NCBI GenBank assembly: GCA_937983075.1
Contig: CALKAQ010000127.1
Span: 1 to 15,253 of the forward strand
Source of the DNA: an uncultured bacterium
Lineage (GTDB): Bacteria > Bacillota > Limnochordia > DTU080 > JAAYLA01
Direction: 5' to 3'
DNA: 15,253 nt
Shown: positions 5,184 through 14,800 of the stretch, piece by piece
Layout: every line of letters begins with the position of its first letter
Numbering within the stretch: position 1 is the first letter of the stretch
Position numbers and translations under genes: made by a program
Notes under the pieces: generated by a model
Databases searched by the model: none
What the model saw: only the letters and a program-made list of their open reading frames with translations
Told to the model about the DNA's origin: nothing

Positions 5184-6335
5184 TCATGCACCGCCGTGCT
5201 GCAAGAGTGGCGATAACAGGCGCTCAAGCTCGGCGACAGTGGCGAAGTTGGTTTCGGCAACCGCCGGATTTTCCGGCAAGCGGGTTTCATCCTCCATTGT
5301 GCTTGGCAACGGAGATTCAGCTTTTTTCTGCCACTCAAGGCGCCAGCTTTCGGGAATGTCTTTCGGTATGTCGCGATGGCTCGCTATGGCCCAAAGAGCG
5401 GCCCATGCCCGCGGAACGACGTGATACGTGGCGTAGCCGCCGCCGCCGAGCGCGATCCAACGGCCCTCGCACAATTCATGGGCCAGTTCATGGATGCGTT
5501 GAGCGGCCGCGTTCAGGGACGCCGTGGTCACTTCGAGGTGTGACAACGGATCGAGATAATGTGCGTCAACCCCGTGTTGGCTGATAATGACATCCGGCTT
5601 GAAGGCCCGGACCACGGCGGGTACAATACGTTCGAAACAAGCCCACCAAGATTCGTCGCGTGTGCCGGGCTCCAAGGGAATGTTGATGCTCGTGCCGTAG
5701 CCAGCGCCCGAACCGAGTTCGGTGATATCGCCGGTGCCGGGAAACAAAGTTCGGCCTGTTTCGTGTATGGACACGGTGAGGACGTTCGGATCGTCATAGA
5801 AACTCCACTGGACGCCGTCGCCGTGGTGGGCGTCGATATCGATGTAGGCTACGCGCCAGCCCAAGTGCTGTCTTGCATATGCAATGGCCACAGCTGCATC
5901 GTTGTACACGCAAAACCCCGCGGCCTTGGCACGCAGAGCGTGGTGCAGGCCGCCACCGATGTTGACGGCGTGTTCGCACTGCCCTTTGGCCACCGCTTTG
6001 ACGGCTTCGACCGTGGCGGCTACGCGGATGGCTGCGGCCCGGTGCATGTTCACGAAGGCCGGTGTATCGGCAGTGGACAAACCGGCGGTGGGATTCGGCG
6101 AAATGCCCGTTCGGCTCGCTTGCTTCACGATGTCGATATATGCCGGTGCATGAACGAGCTCGAGAATTTCCCGGGATACGGGCACGATGTCCGAGCGCAC
6201 TTCGGCACGCTCAATAAGCCCCAAATGCCGAATTAAAGAGTCGGTTGCCTTTTGGCGTTGGGGGGAAAACGGATGATGATCGCCGAAGTCGTATTGAGCG
6301 AAATCAGCTGTATAGAAGTATAGGCTCGTACGCAT
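5184..6335 (-). CDS. acuC: Histone-deacetylase-family protein, AcuC-like
   Basis: A zinc-dependent deacetylase of the arginase/HDAC fold, 383 residues, the AcuC size. In Bacillus, AcuC deacetylates acetyl-CoA synthetase and so restores acetate activation. Visible residues are the tandem active-site His pair H131-H132 (GGGLHHA), zinc ligands Asp168 and His170 in DIDAHHGDG, the third ligand Asp257 in QHGVDAHYLDPL, and the catalytic Tyr301 in ALGGGGY. All key residues are present, so the enzyme should be active. ATG at 6335 is preceded by a modest GGAAGTGAG. The acuA (acetyltransferase) and acuB genes that accompany it in Bacillus are not in this window. Instead nth follows after 86 bases. It is divergent from yigZ. 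The exact substrate cannot be told from sequence. Confidence 0.9.
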   Translation of the reverse strand: MRTSLYFYTADFAQYDFGDHHPFSPQRQKATDSLIRHLGLIERAEVRSDIVPVSREILELVHAPAYIDIVKQASRTGISPNPTAGLSTADTPAFVNMHRAAAIRVAATVEAVKAVAKGQCEHAVNIGGGLHHALRAKAAGFCVYNDAAVAIAYARQHLGWRVAYIDIDAHHGDGVQWSFYDDPNVLTVSIHETGRTLFPGTGDITELGSGAGYGTSINIPLEPGTRDESWWACFERIVPAVVRAFKPDVIISQHGVDAHYLDPLSHLEVTTASLNAAAQRIHELAHELCEGRWIALGGGGYATYHVVPRAWAALWAIASHRDIPKDIPESWRLEWQKKAESPLPSTMEDETRLPENPAVAETNFATVAELERLLSPLLQHGGA

Positions 6336-6372
6336 GGCAACTCACTTCCGCATATGTGAATGGGATTCCTTG

Positions 6373-6378
6373 TATAAT
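6373..6378 (+). promoter_or_regulatory. Consensus -10 element for yigZ
   Basis: TATAAT at 6373-6378 lies in the 73-base space between divergent acuC and yigZ. No good -35 hexamer stands 16-18 bases upstream, and there is no TGn extension, so activity may be modest or activator-dependent. The distance to the yigZ start (about 30 bases) fits a promoter. Confidence 0.45.
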
Positions 6379-6408
6379 CAGCAACATCGGCATTGAAAGG
6401 TGATATCA

Positions 6409-7050
6409 TTGGCGGAGCACGACGGTTACAAATCATTGCAACGCCCGGCTCAAGCGGAGGTGGTGATTAAAAAGAGTCGATTTATCGCATTCGCCGGCCC
6501 GGCGCGCGATGAGGAGGCGGCATTGGCGTATTTGGCAGAAGCTCAAAAAGAGCTGCCCGATGCGCGGCACCATTGTTACGCTTATGTCACCGGTTTTCCA
6601 CAGCTTGTCGTTCGAATGAGTGATGACGGCGAACCTTCCGGGACGGCGGGAAAACCCATTTTGGACGTCATCTTGCGCGAAGGGCTGCAGAACACCATGG
6701 TTGTCGTCAGCCGGATTTTCGGAGGGGTGCTGCTCGGAGCCGCCGGACTCGTAAGAGCCTATGCAGCGGCTGCCAAAGCGGGCATCGATGCCGCCGGCAT
6801 CACGGAATATCGGCTCCATCAGCGTTGGTCACTGACGTGCAGTTACGCGGCATACCCGAAAATTCAGCATTTGCTTGAAGTGCGTGGTGTTCGTTATGAA
6901 CCCGTGCGGTTCGACGCCGAAGTGGAGCTTGAAGTCATGCTGCTCGAAAATGCCGCGGAGGCGGTTGTGCACGAGACCAACGAGCTCCTCCACGGCCAAG
7001 GAGTTTGGAAACTGCTGGATTCCATTTATTTACCGATTCGGTCGGGGTAA
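6409..7050 (+). CDS. yigZ: YigZ/IMPACT family protein
   Basis: A member of the conserved YigZ/IMPACT (UPF0029) family, implicated in translation-linked functions but without a firmly established bacterial reaction. It has 213 residues, typical for the family. Residues about 15-125 are the IMPACT domain: KKSRFIA at 21-27, ARHHCYAYVTG at 52-62, the signature DDGEPSGTAGKPIL at 72-85, and SRIFGGVLLGAAGLVRAYA at 101-119. Residues about 136-200 form the C-terminal DUF1949-like ferredoxin-fold domain. I choose TTG at 6409 because GAAAGG lies eight bases upstream. GTG at 6400 overlaps that ribosome site. The last 21 bases overlap the 3' end of the opposing LysM gene. Confidence 0.9.
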   Translation: MAEHDGYKSLQRPAQAEVVIKKSRFIAFAGPARDEEAALAYLAEAQKELPDARHHCYAYVTGFPQLVVRMSDDGEPSGTAGKPILDVILREGLQNTMVVVSRIFGGVLLGAAGLVRAYAAAAKAGIDAAGITEYRLHQRWSLTCSYAAYPKIQHLLEVRGVRYEPVRFDAEVELEVMLLENAAEAVVHETNELLHGQGVWKLLDSIYLPIRSG

Positions 7051-7662
7051 GCGCAGAATCATTCCGACCTGCAACAGATGCGGATTTTGAATTTCATTCA
7101 ATTCGACAAGCTGCTGTACGGTGGTATCAAATCGAACGGCAATTTCGCTCAGCGTATCGCCGGGTTGAACGCGGTATGTCGGTGGTGCGGGGATAAGCAG
7201 CTTTTGGCCGACCCGCAGCAATGACGACTGTAGATTGTTCCTTTCGACGATGAGTTCCATCGTCGTATCGAACCGCCGCGCCAGCGTCCACAGCGAATCA
7301 CCCGGCTGTACTTCATATTCGATGAATCGCTCGCTTCTCAGCTCGAGCTGCTGGCGTATCATGGCCAACGTTTCCGGACCGACGATTCCATCCGCTTTCA
7401 AGTTGTGGGTCAGCTGAAACGACAAAATGGCCCTGCGCGTTTCAGAACCATAAAGGCCGTCGGCGACAATGTCGTGGCCTAGTCGAATGAGATCTTGCTG
7501 CAGCTGGAAGACGTCCGCACCCCATGAACCCAATTTGAGAATGCGTTCACCGAGCACGGGCTCGTAAGGTTCGGCGTGGGCCGGAACAGCAGCGGCAGCC
7601 AACAGTATGGACAACACGGCTAATGGTTTCAGCGCTCGGAGGCTACGATATGCCCTCAACAA
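7030..7662 (-). CDS. Secreted peptidoglycan-binding protein with one PG_binding_1 and two LysM domains
   Basis: A 210-residue exported cell-wall-binding protein. From the TTG at 7662, residues 1-30 form a signal peptide (RAYRSLRALK, hydrophobic core, PAHA-EP cleavage). Residues about 41-102 are a PG_binding_1 domain (LGSWGADVFQLQQDL ... DGLYGSETRRAI ... DGIVGPETL). LysM repeats lie at 116-158 (YEVQPGDSLWTLARRF) and 163-206 (YRVQPGDTLSEIAVRF). No catalytic domain is present, so it probably binds or scaffolds at the wall and does not itself cut it. The start is unsure: AAGGAGG (7679-7673) stands 10 bases before TTG 7662 but only one base before GTG 7671. The ending overlaps yigZ by 21 bases. 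Confidence 0.88.
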   Translation of the reverse strand: MLRAYRSLRALKPLAVLSILLAAAAVPAHAEPYEPVLGERILKLGSWGADVFQLQQDLIRLGHDIVADGLYGSETRRAILSFQLTHNLKADGIVGPETLAMIRQQLELRSERFIEYEVQPGDSLWTLARRFDTTMELIVERNNLQSSLLRVGQKLLIPAPPTYRVQPGDTLSEIAVRFDTTVQQLVELNEIQNPHLLQVGMILRLPRPNR

Positions 7663-7693
7663 CCAGTACACCCCTCCTTCTGATTGGTTAAAA

Positions 7694-7723
7694 GTTCTAC
7701 ACAAACATGTCGTTTCCTGTCAG
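7694..7723 (-). promoter_or_regulatory. Candidate promoter for the LysM protein
   Basis: On the minus strand CTGACA (7723-7718, 5/6) and TAGAAC (7699-7694, 4/6) are 18 bases apart. Start would be near 7687, just ahead of the AAGGAGG site. Read by eye. Confidence 0.35.
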
Positions 7724-7829
7724 TTGATGCGACAAATATCGCACGCGCGCAGGAATGTCACGAGCGAAGGGACGCTGCGTATGCTAAGTCATGGGAGCAT
7801 TACGCTGCCATGGGAAAGGGGCGGGAACA

Positions 7830-8012
7830 TTGTACAAAAAGGCGTGTTCCGGCTGCGGCAAGGTCAGCTACAGCTGGAGTATCCGCGGGTATTGGATCTG
7901 CCCGCACTGCGGTGACGACATCAGCGATCAACCGGTCAAACACCCGCCGGCAGGGCTCGATTGGGTGATTCCGCTTGCTGCACCTGCACAAGACTCTTTG
8001 TGCAGAAATTAG
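7830..8012 (+). CDS. Small zinc-ribbon protein
   Basis: A 60-residue protein with two CxxC knuckles, C6-SG-C9 and C24-PH-C27, 14 residues apart, in the pattern KACSGCGKVSY ... YWICPHCGDDIS. This is a classic zinc-ribbon shape that binds one structural zinc ion. The tail (residues 40-60) is low in features. TTG at 7830 is chosen because AAAGGGGCGGG (7815-7825) stands four to ten bases before it and because the protein then starts directly at the zinc ribbon. An upstream in-frame ATG at 7791 lacks a ribosome site. It is 113 bases upstream of the membrane protein-addB-addA set on the same strand. Its function is unknown. Nucleic-acid or protein binding is possible but not shown. Confidence 0.65.
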   Translation: MYKKACSGCGKVSYSWSIRGYWICPHCGDDISDQPVKHPPAGLDWVIPLAAPAQDSLCRN

Positions 8013-8066
8013 CCCCAGCGGGAGGGATGACCTGGTGCTGAAGCCGAACTAAACAGGTGGTGTCTT

Positions 8067-8081
8067 CAGACCGTCGGTCTG
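8067..8081 (+). repeat. Small perfect inverted repeat
   Basis: CAGACC-gtc-GGTCTG forms a six-pair hairpin with a three-base loop in the gap between the zinc-ribbon gene and the membrane protein gene. No T-run follows on either strand, so it is not an ordinary terminator. It may be a weak attenuator, a protein site or chance. Confidence 0.3.
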
Positions 8082-8125
8082 GCTGTGTGGCAAAAGCGTG
8101 CCTTGCACTGAGGGGGCGACATCGC

Positions 8126-8329
8126 GTGCCTATCGAGTGGAAATGGCTTTTTCTCTCAGCGGCGGTTTTCGTTGGACTGGCCGCATTGGGCATGTGGGCG
8201 GTTCGCACGATACGGATCATGCGAGAAAATGAAATTTTGCAGCGGAAATATGGCGATCTGCCCATGTTTGCCGACTTTTTTCGCCGTTTGGAACTCGAGG
8301 AACGCCGGAAGAAAGGAGGGCCTTCGTGA
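8126..8329 (+). CDS. Single-span membrane protein coupled to addB
   Basis: A 67-residue protein: short N-terminus, one hydrophobic helix at about residues 6-26 (WLFLSAAVFVGLAALGMW), then a basic and charged cytoplasmic tail (RTIRIMRENEILQRKYG ... LELEERRKKGG) with likely helical or coiled character. I recognise no family. GTG at 8126 has AGGGGG nine bases upstream. An earlier in-frame GTG (8057) has no ribosome site. The stop overlaps the addB start as GTGA, and the addB ribosome site lies inside its last codons, so addB translation should depend partly on this gene. Its role is unknown. The linkage to addB is physical and does not prove a shared function. Confidence 0.7.
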   Translation: MPIEWKWLFLSAAVFVGLAALGMWAVRTIRIMRENEILQRKYGDLPMFADFFRRLELEERRKKGGPS

Positions 8330-11300
8330 GCCTTCGTTTCATCATCGGTCGGGCGGGAGTCGGCAAGACACGGCTTTGTCTTGAAGAATTGTCGTCCCAG
8401 TTGCGCGAGCATCCCCTGGGCAAGCCCCTGCTGCTGATCGTGCCTGAACAAGCTACGTTTCAAATGGAACAGGCTATGTTGAGTCAGCCGGGGATCGAGG
8501 GATTCGCGCGCCTGCATATCGTCAGTTTTCGGCGCTTGGCCCGAATGGTTTGCAGCGAAATCGGGGGAACGATTCGCCCCCAAATTGATGAAGCCGGGCG
8601 CCGGATGCTTCTCCGCTCGTTGCTGCATCGGCGGCGCGGGCAGCTCCACGTGTTTGCCCGCGAAAGTCTGCCGACAGGATTGGTGGAGCGCATCGCGAAC
8701 ACGTTGGCGGAGCTGCGGACCCACGGCTATGGTCCCGATGACGTCCGGGCCATGGCCGCCGATTTGCCCGCCGAAACTTCTCCAGTACTGAAGTATAAGC
8801 TGACCGATCTGGCCGTCATTTACGAAGATTATCTGCAAGCCATTTCGCCGGGATACACGGACGCCGACGGCTTTATGAATGAGGCCGCGGCCAACATGCA
8901 GCGAATTGCATGGTTGCAAGATGTACAAGCTTGGGTGGACGGATTCGCCGGGTTCACTCCCATGGAATACCGCATGTTGGGCGCTTTGCTGCGCGTTGCG
9001 GCGCGTGTGTCGGTTTCGCTCTGTCTGGACCCGCGGCTCCTACACGATGCGTCCGCTGCCGACGACACGTTTTTTCAGCGTCCTTTCGAGGCTTATCACA
9101 TCTTGACCGATTTGGCGCGGCGCGCCGAAGTCGAATTGGAAACACCCGTTGTCCTCGAACCGCAGGAATTTCCGCGCTTTCAATCCGCACCGGTGCTCGC
9201 ACATATTGAAAAACATTGGGACGCGATGGCACCGCAACCGTATGCCGGTTCTCACGGCAGCGATCAATTGGCGCTGCGGGTGGCTCGCAACCGGGCTGAC
9301 GAAGTGCAAGCGGTCGCCGCGGAAATCATGCGTCTCTGCCGCACAAGAAAGTATCGGTTTCGTGATATCGCTGTGCTCGCGCGCGATCTTGATGCGTACG
9401 CCGACATCATCGCCGAAGTGTTTTCTGACTGCGGCATTCCGTATTTTTTGGACCAACGGCGTCCGATTACGTTTCACCCGTTGGTGCGCACGCTCGTCAA
9501 CGGGCTCAAAGCGGTGCTTCGGCGCTATGATACGCCGGCTGTGCTGCGTTTTTTGAAAACCGACATGGCTCCGGTGGCGCGGGATGAGGTCGACCGCCTG
9601 GAGAATTACGCCCTTAAACACGGGATTACGGGAGCAGCGTGGTGGGACAAGCGTTTCTGGGATGAACCGGTAGAGCACGAGCGAGCGTCGCCTTCCGACA
9701 TGCGATGGGAAAGATGGCTGCTGGACCGGGATGCCGCAAGTGCTGAACACCGATTGCATGAGCGGCGCGAAATCAACGCGGTGCGCCTGCGCGGCTTGAT
9801 GCCGTTGAAACGGCTGGAAACCGCGTTGCGAAACTCCGATGCGCCATTGACCCGCAGGCGGGCCGCTCAAGTGTTGTGGGATTTTCTTGTCGATCTTGAC
9901 GCGGCTCAGACCATCGCCCGGTGGATCGCCGCTGCTGAAGCCAAGGGCGACATGGAAACCGTCAGTACCCACCAACAAGTATGGGAAGGCATCTTGACGG
10001 TGTTGGAAGGATTGGCTGCGGTTCTGCCTGAGGTCGTGATCGACGCAGCGGAATTGTTGGCGATGCTCGAGGAAGGCTGTCAAAGCCTGCGCCTCGGATT
10101 GATTCCGCCGAGTTTGGACCAAGTGCTCGTGGGGGCGGTGGATCGCACGCGTCATTCGAATGTGCGGGCGACGTTTTTGCTCGGGGCCGTGGATCGCCAG
10201 TTTCCCCAAGTTCCCAGCGAGGACATGGTCTTCTCCGATCAAGAGCGGGAACAGCTTGAAGCCGCCGGGTACATTTTGGCGGCAACCAGTCGGCGGCGCC
10301 TCCAGCATGAACGCTATTTGACCTATCTCGCCGTCACGCGGGCGTCCGAATATCTGTGGATCAGCCACCCGACCGCCGACAGCAAAGGCCGGGCGCTTTT
10401 TCCATCGGTGATCGTAAGCCGCATGCGCCAGCTCGTGCCGACGATTTCGCCGGAGTCGACTGGAGAAAACGCCGGTCAGCCGTTGGACGGCATCGTCACC
10501 CGCCGTCAGCTCGTCAGCCGCGTCGCTGCGGCGCTGCGCGCTCGTCCGGATGATTCGTATTGGCTTGACGTTTACGAGTGGATCGTCACTCATCCCCGCA
10601 TGCGGCCGACAGCCGTGCCGCTGCTGGAAGCGTTGACGTACAGCAACGCCGTCGAACCGCTGCCGCCTGAACTTGCCAAGGCTCTGTACGGTGAAATGCT
10701 GCGCACAAGTGTCACGCGGCTGGAGCGATATGCCGCCTGCGGATTTCAGCATTTTGCCGCGGACGGGCTGCGGCTGCAGGAGCGGCAGGTGAAACGGCTC
10801 GACCCGGGGCGTTTGGGCACGTTGAGCCATGAAGTGCTGCGAACGTTCATTGCGGAAATCGAGCAGGAAGGCATTTCGTGGGCGCAGCTTACTCCGGAAA
10901 ACGCTGTGGAGCGGGTCGACCGAATCATCAATGAGGCGTTGGCATCGCTGCAGTCACACCGCCATGTCGACACCGGTCGGGATCGTTACCTCATGGAATC
11001 GACCCGCCGTACATTGCGTATGGCCGCGCAGGTGATCGTCGAGCAAATGCAAGCGGGACGGTTTCGACCGGTTGCCGTTGAAGCAGGTTTCGGCAGGCGG
11101 GGCGACAGCATGCCGCCTTGGCGCCCGGAAGGTGTCGGAGACGTCAAGCTGGAACTGCGCGGGGTGATCGACCGCATCGATCGTGCAGAGATCGACGGAG
11201 AAACCTTCGTCCGCATCATCGATTACAAAAGCCGGAAACGAAAGCTCTATCCTGCCGACGTGTTGCACGGCATGGATTTGCAGCTCGTGCTGTATTTGGC

Positions 11301-11889
11301 CGTGGCCACCGCGGACGGCAGCCGCCCGGCCGGTGCATTTTACATGCCGGTCATGTGGCCGACCGTCCGGAGGAACCAAAGGCTCCAACCGGAAGAAATT
11401 TGGGCTGAGCAGAAGAAAGAGGTGCGTGCCCAAGGGTTCCTTGCAGCCGACACGACCGTCGCCCATGCCATGGACCGAAACGTCGCACCGAGACAAGCAT
11501 CGCTGTTGTTCCCGTTTGAACTCAAAAAAGACGGCGAGTTTTCGGCACGCTCGAGCGTGATCGAGCCAAAGAATTTGACTGCACTGCTGACGTTGGCGCA
11601 ACGCCGTGCAGCGCAAATGGCGGCGGAAATTTTGCAGGGAGAGCATCGCCTCCGTCCTTTCCGCCGTTCCGATGGCACGCGGGCATGCACTTTTTGCCCT
11701 TACCATGCGGTTTGCCGCTTCGATATTCTCATACCCGGCAGCGAATATCGGGTGTTGCCGTCGTTGCGGGATGAGGTCGTATGGCGGATCATCCATGACG
11801 AGCTGGGCGATGAACCGGACCACGGCGCATCCGCCGCGCAGGCGCAGTCTGCGAGGGCGGCGCGCACGGAGGTGGAAAGCGAACAATGA
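8326..11889 (+). CDS. addB: ATP-dependent helicase/nuclease subunit B
   Basis: AddB pairs with AddA to resect double-strand breaks and start RecA-dependent repair in Bacillota. It has 1187 residues, near the B. subtilis length. The N-terminal Walker A GRAGVGKT is at 8-15 (Lys14). The C-terminal RecB-type nuclease shows GVIDRID at 946-952 and the catalytic IIDYKS with Asp966 and Lys968, followed by MDLQLVLYL. The four cysteines of the AddB 4Fe-4S cluster are visible: C805 (RYAACGFQ) and C1121-x2-C1124-x5-C1130. All key motifs are intact. GTG at 8326 has AAAGGAGGG five bases upstream and overlaps the preceding stop. Its own stop overlaps addA as ATGA. The last roughly 25 residues are Ala- and charge-rich and poorly conserved. 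Confidence 0.97.
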   Translation: MSLRFIIGRAGVGKTRLCLEELSSQLREHPLGKPLLLIVPEQATFQMEQAMLSQPGIEGFARLHIVSFRRLARMVCSEIGGTIRPQIDEAGRRMLLRSLLHRRRGQLHVFARESLPTGLVERIANTLAELRTHGYGPDDVRAMAADLPAETSPVLKYKLTDLAVIYEDYLQAISPGYTDADGFMNEAAANMQRIAWLQDVQAWVDGFAGFTPMEYRMLGALLRVAARVSVSLCLDPRLLHDASAADDTFFQRPFEAYHILTDLARRAEVELETPVVLEPQEFPRFQSAPVLAHIEKHWDAMAPQPYAGSHGSDQLALRVARNRADEVQAVAAEIMRLCRTRKYRFRDIAVLARDLDAYADIIAEVFSDCGIPYFLDQRRPITFHPLVRTLVNGLKAVLRRYDTPAVLRFLKTDMAPVARDEVDRLENYALKHGITGAAWWDKRFWDEPVEHERASPSDMRWERWLLDRDAASAEHRLHERREINAVRLRGLMPLKRLETALRNSDAPLTRRRAAQVLWDFLVDLDAAQTIARWIAAAEAKGDMETVSTHQQVWEGILTVLEGLAAVLPEVVIDAAELLAMLEEGCQSLRLGLIPPSLDQVLVGAVDRTRHSNVRATFLLGAVDRQFPQVPSEDMVFSDQEREQLEAAGYILAATSRRRLQHERYLTYLAVTRASEYLWISHPTADSKGRALFPSVIVSRMRQLVPTISPESTGENAGQPLDGIVTRRQLVSRVAAALRARPDDSYWLDVYEWIVTHPRMRPTAVPLLEALTYSNAVEPLPPELAKALYGEMLRTSVTRLERYAACGFQHFAADGLRLQERQVKRLDPGRLGTLSHEVLRTFIAEIEQEGISWAQLTPENAVERVDRIINEALASLQSHRHVDTGRDRYLMESTRRTLRMAAQVIVEQMQAGRFRPVAVEAGFGRRGDSMPPWRPEGVGDVKLELRGVIDRIDRAEIDGETFVRIIDYKSRKRKLYPADVLHGMDLQLVLYLAVATADGSRPAGAFYMPVMWPTVRRNQRLQPEEIWAEQKKEVRAQGFLAADTTVAHAMDRNVAPRQASLLFPFELKKDGEFSARSSVIEPKNLTALLTLAQRRAAQMAAEILQGEHRLRPFRRSDGTRACTFCPYHAVCRFDILIPGSEYRVLPSLRDEVVWRIIHDELGDEPDHGASAAQAQSARAARTEVESEQ

Positions 11890-14800
11890 CCCGAGCGAGC
11901 GAAGCGATACCCGAGCTTGTGGGCAGTTGGACGCCGGAACAGTGGCAGGCGATTCATCGAAGGGGTCATCATTTGCTGGTTTCGGCCGCTGCAGGCGCCG
12001 GAAAAACCGCCGTTCTGGTTGAGCGGATCATTCAACGCCTGCTCGATCCGGTGAGGCCGTGTGACATCGATCGTCTGCTCGTCGTCACTTTTACCGACGC
12101 AGCGGCGGCGCAGATGCGTGAACGCATTGCTCAAGCCTTGCACCAGGCTGCTGCCGATGAGCGGCGGCCCGAGAGGGAACGTGCGCGCTTGCGCCGGCAG
12201 CTCGTTCTGCTCGACCGGGCTCCGATCGACACATTGCACGGCTTTTGTTCATGGCTCGTGCGCCGCTACTTCTATCGCCTTGACCTCGATCCCATGTTTC
12301 GCATCCTCGACTCCGAGGAGGCCATCCTGCTGCGCGAGGAAGTCATGGATCAAGTTTTCGACAAGGCCTACACCGATGCGGCGGAAGGCCATTCGGCGTT
12401 CTTCCGTCTGCTCGATGCTTACGGTGGTCGCCAGGGCGACGTCGATGTTCGGCGCGTCATCCTCGCTCTTCATGCGTACATTGCCAGTCTGCCTGATCCG
12501 GAGGCGTGGCTGGAACGCACGTTGGAAATGTATCGCATCTCCGAGGACGCTCCCCTCGATATGTTGCCTTGGACGAAGCTGCTGTTGAGCGCAATGGCCA
12601 GGGAGACGGCTTATGCCGTCGAGCTGCTCGCCCGCGCCCGGCGCTTGGCCGCGCAGGCCGGTGCAGTTGAACGGGCGCAGCAAATTTTGGCGAACGAGCA
12701 CGAATTCGCCATTGCGGTGCAAGAAGCGGTGGACCGAGGCGAATGGGGGCGTCTCGCTTTGGAATTCGGCGAACCGCTCAAATTTGATCGGCTCCTTTTG
12801 AAAGGGGTCGAAGACGATTTAATGAAAGAGCGGATCAGCGAGGCGCGGAATGAGGCGAAAGACGTTCTGCGCGACCTCCAAAAGCGGTACTTCACCCTGT
12901 CGCCGCAGGAACACGTTCGACTGCTGCGTGAAACCGAACCGTACGTCCGCGAACTGATACGCCTGCTGCGAGCGTTTGACGCTGCTTACAGCGCGGCGAA
13001 GCGGCAGCGCAGTGCAATCGACTTCAACGACTTGGAGCGCTTGGCTTTGACTGTGCTTCGCCTCGACGCGCCCGACGACGCCGGTTCGGGAGCGGCGCTC
13101 GCACCGTGCGCTGAAATGCGGGCGTACTTTGACGAAGTGCTTGTCGACGAATATCAGGACATCAATCCCGTGCAAGATGCCATTTTGTCATTGGTGTCGC
13201 GTCCCGCAGACGATCCCGAGCCGAACTTGTTCATGGTCGGAGACGTGAAGCAAAGCATCTACCGCTTTCGTATGGCTGATCCCGAGCTGTTCTTGGAGCG
13301 CATGCGCCGCTACGCGACCGAGGTGCCGCCGCACGACGCGCCACGGCCTCCCGGAATTCGCATCGACTTGTCGACGAATTTTCGCAGCCGTTCGCATATC
13401 GTCGATGCCGTCAACTTCGTTTTCCGTCAAATCTTGACGCCGGGAACGGGTGGTCTTGCATACGATCGCGCGGCGGAACTTCGGGCGGGTGCGGAATTTC
13501 CGGGCTCCAGCGTGCAAGCGGTCGAATTGCACTTGCTCGAAAGAGCGGAAGACCGCGTCATCGCTTCGGACTTGCCGCCCGATGAAGACGATACGGAGCT
13601 CGGTTCGCTCGCTTCCTCGGCTGATCAACGTGCAGAGATCGAATCCTTGCTTTCGGCCGCCGAACGGGAAGCGTGGTATACCGCTCGCCGGGTGCGTGAG
13701 CTGATCGACCAAGGTTTTCAGGTGTATGACCGGGATGCCGGCATAATGCGGCCGCTGCAATATCGCGACATCGTCGTCTTGCTGCGGTCCACACGCGTTC
13801 GCGCAAATGCGTTTGTCGATGCGTTTCGGGCCTTTGACATTCCGGTATACGCCGAATCCGGGACCGGCTATTTCTGGGCGGTTGAAATTGAAACGATGCT
13901 CGCCTTGCTGCAAATCATCGACAATCCTCGCCAAGACATTCCGCTCGCCGCCGTGCTGAGGGCGCCGTGGGTGGGCTTGACGACCCACGATTTGGCAGCC
14001 GTCCGTTTGGCCGCTCGCGATGAAGATTATTTTACAGCGGTCGTGCGGTCGGCCGAGCAGCGAGACGACGCTTTAGGCGAACGGCTGCGGGCGTTTCTCG
14101 AGCGCCTTGAGCGCTGGCGTTCCGCAGCGCGCCAAACGTCGATCAGCGATTTGCTGCGGTTGATTTACCAAGAGACGCAATATCCCGATTACGTTCTTGG
14201 CATGCCGGGCGGTGAGCAGCGGAAAGCGAATTTGGAGGCGCTGCTCGAGCGGGCCCAACGCTTCGACGGTTTTGGGCAGGGCGACTTGGGGCGGTTTCTC
14301 CGGTTCGTCGAGTCGCTTCAGGAGGCGGACGGTGACCAAGGGGAAGCACCATTGCTCGGCGAGGGCGATGACGTCGTCCGGGTGATGAGCATTCATAAGA
14401 GCAAGGGGCTCCAGTTTCCCGTCGTCATTTTGGCTGACTGCGGAAAGCGGTTCAACATGGAAGACGTGCGGGGACGCATCTTGTTCGAAGGGCGTTGCGG
14501 CCTCGGTTTGGAGTGGGTGGATCCGGACACCGGCGTGGCGTATCCGACGCTGTCGCAACGGGCGGTCGCCGAAGCGCTGCGGCGCGAAACAATCGCGGAA
14601 GAGCTTCGGGTGCTGTATGTTGCACTCACCCGGGCGCAGGAACATTTGATCCTTGTCGGATCCGTCAACGACATCGGGGCGACTTGTGCTCGATGGGCCG
14701 GCGCCGTCGATGTGAGCGGCTGGCCGCTGCCTGAACACGTTCTCGGCCGAGCGCAGTCTTATCTCGATTGGATCGGGCCGGCGGTGATGCGCCACCGCGA

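Noticed and set aside
5559..6236. A 225-residue plus-strand frame opposite acuC
   Set aside because: It is antisense to acuC, which keeps all catalytic residues. It has no ribosome site and no domain.
8019..8052. GGGAGGG followed by tiny frames (MTWC and a GTG-started pentapeptide)
   Set aside because: The frames are only four to five codons long and have no attenuator hairpin with a T-run, so I cannot support a leader peptide.
9040..10830. A 596-residue open frame on the minus strand inside addB
   Set aside because: It lies wholly antisense to a well-supported addB with intact motifs. It has low-complexity His/Arg/Gln-rich composition and no domain, as expected from a shadow frame in GC-rich coding DNA.
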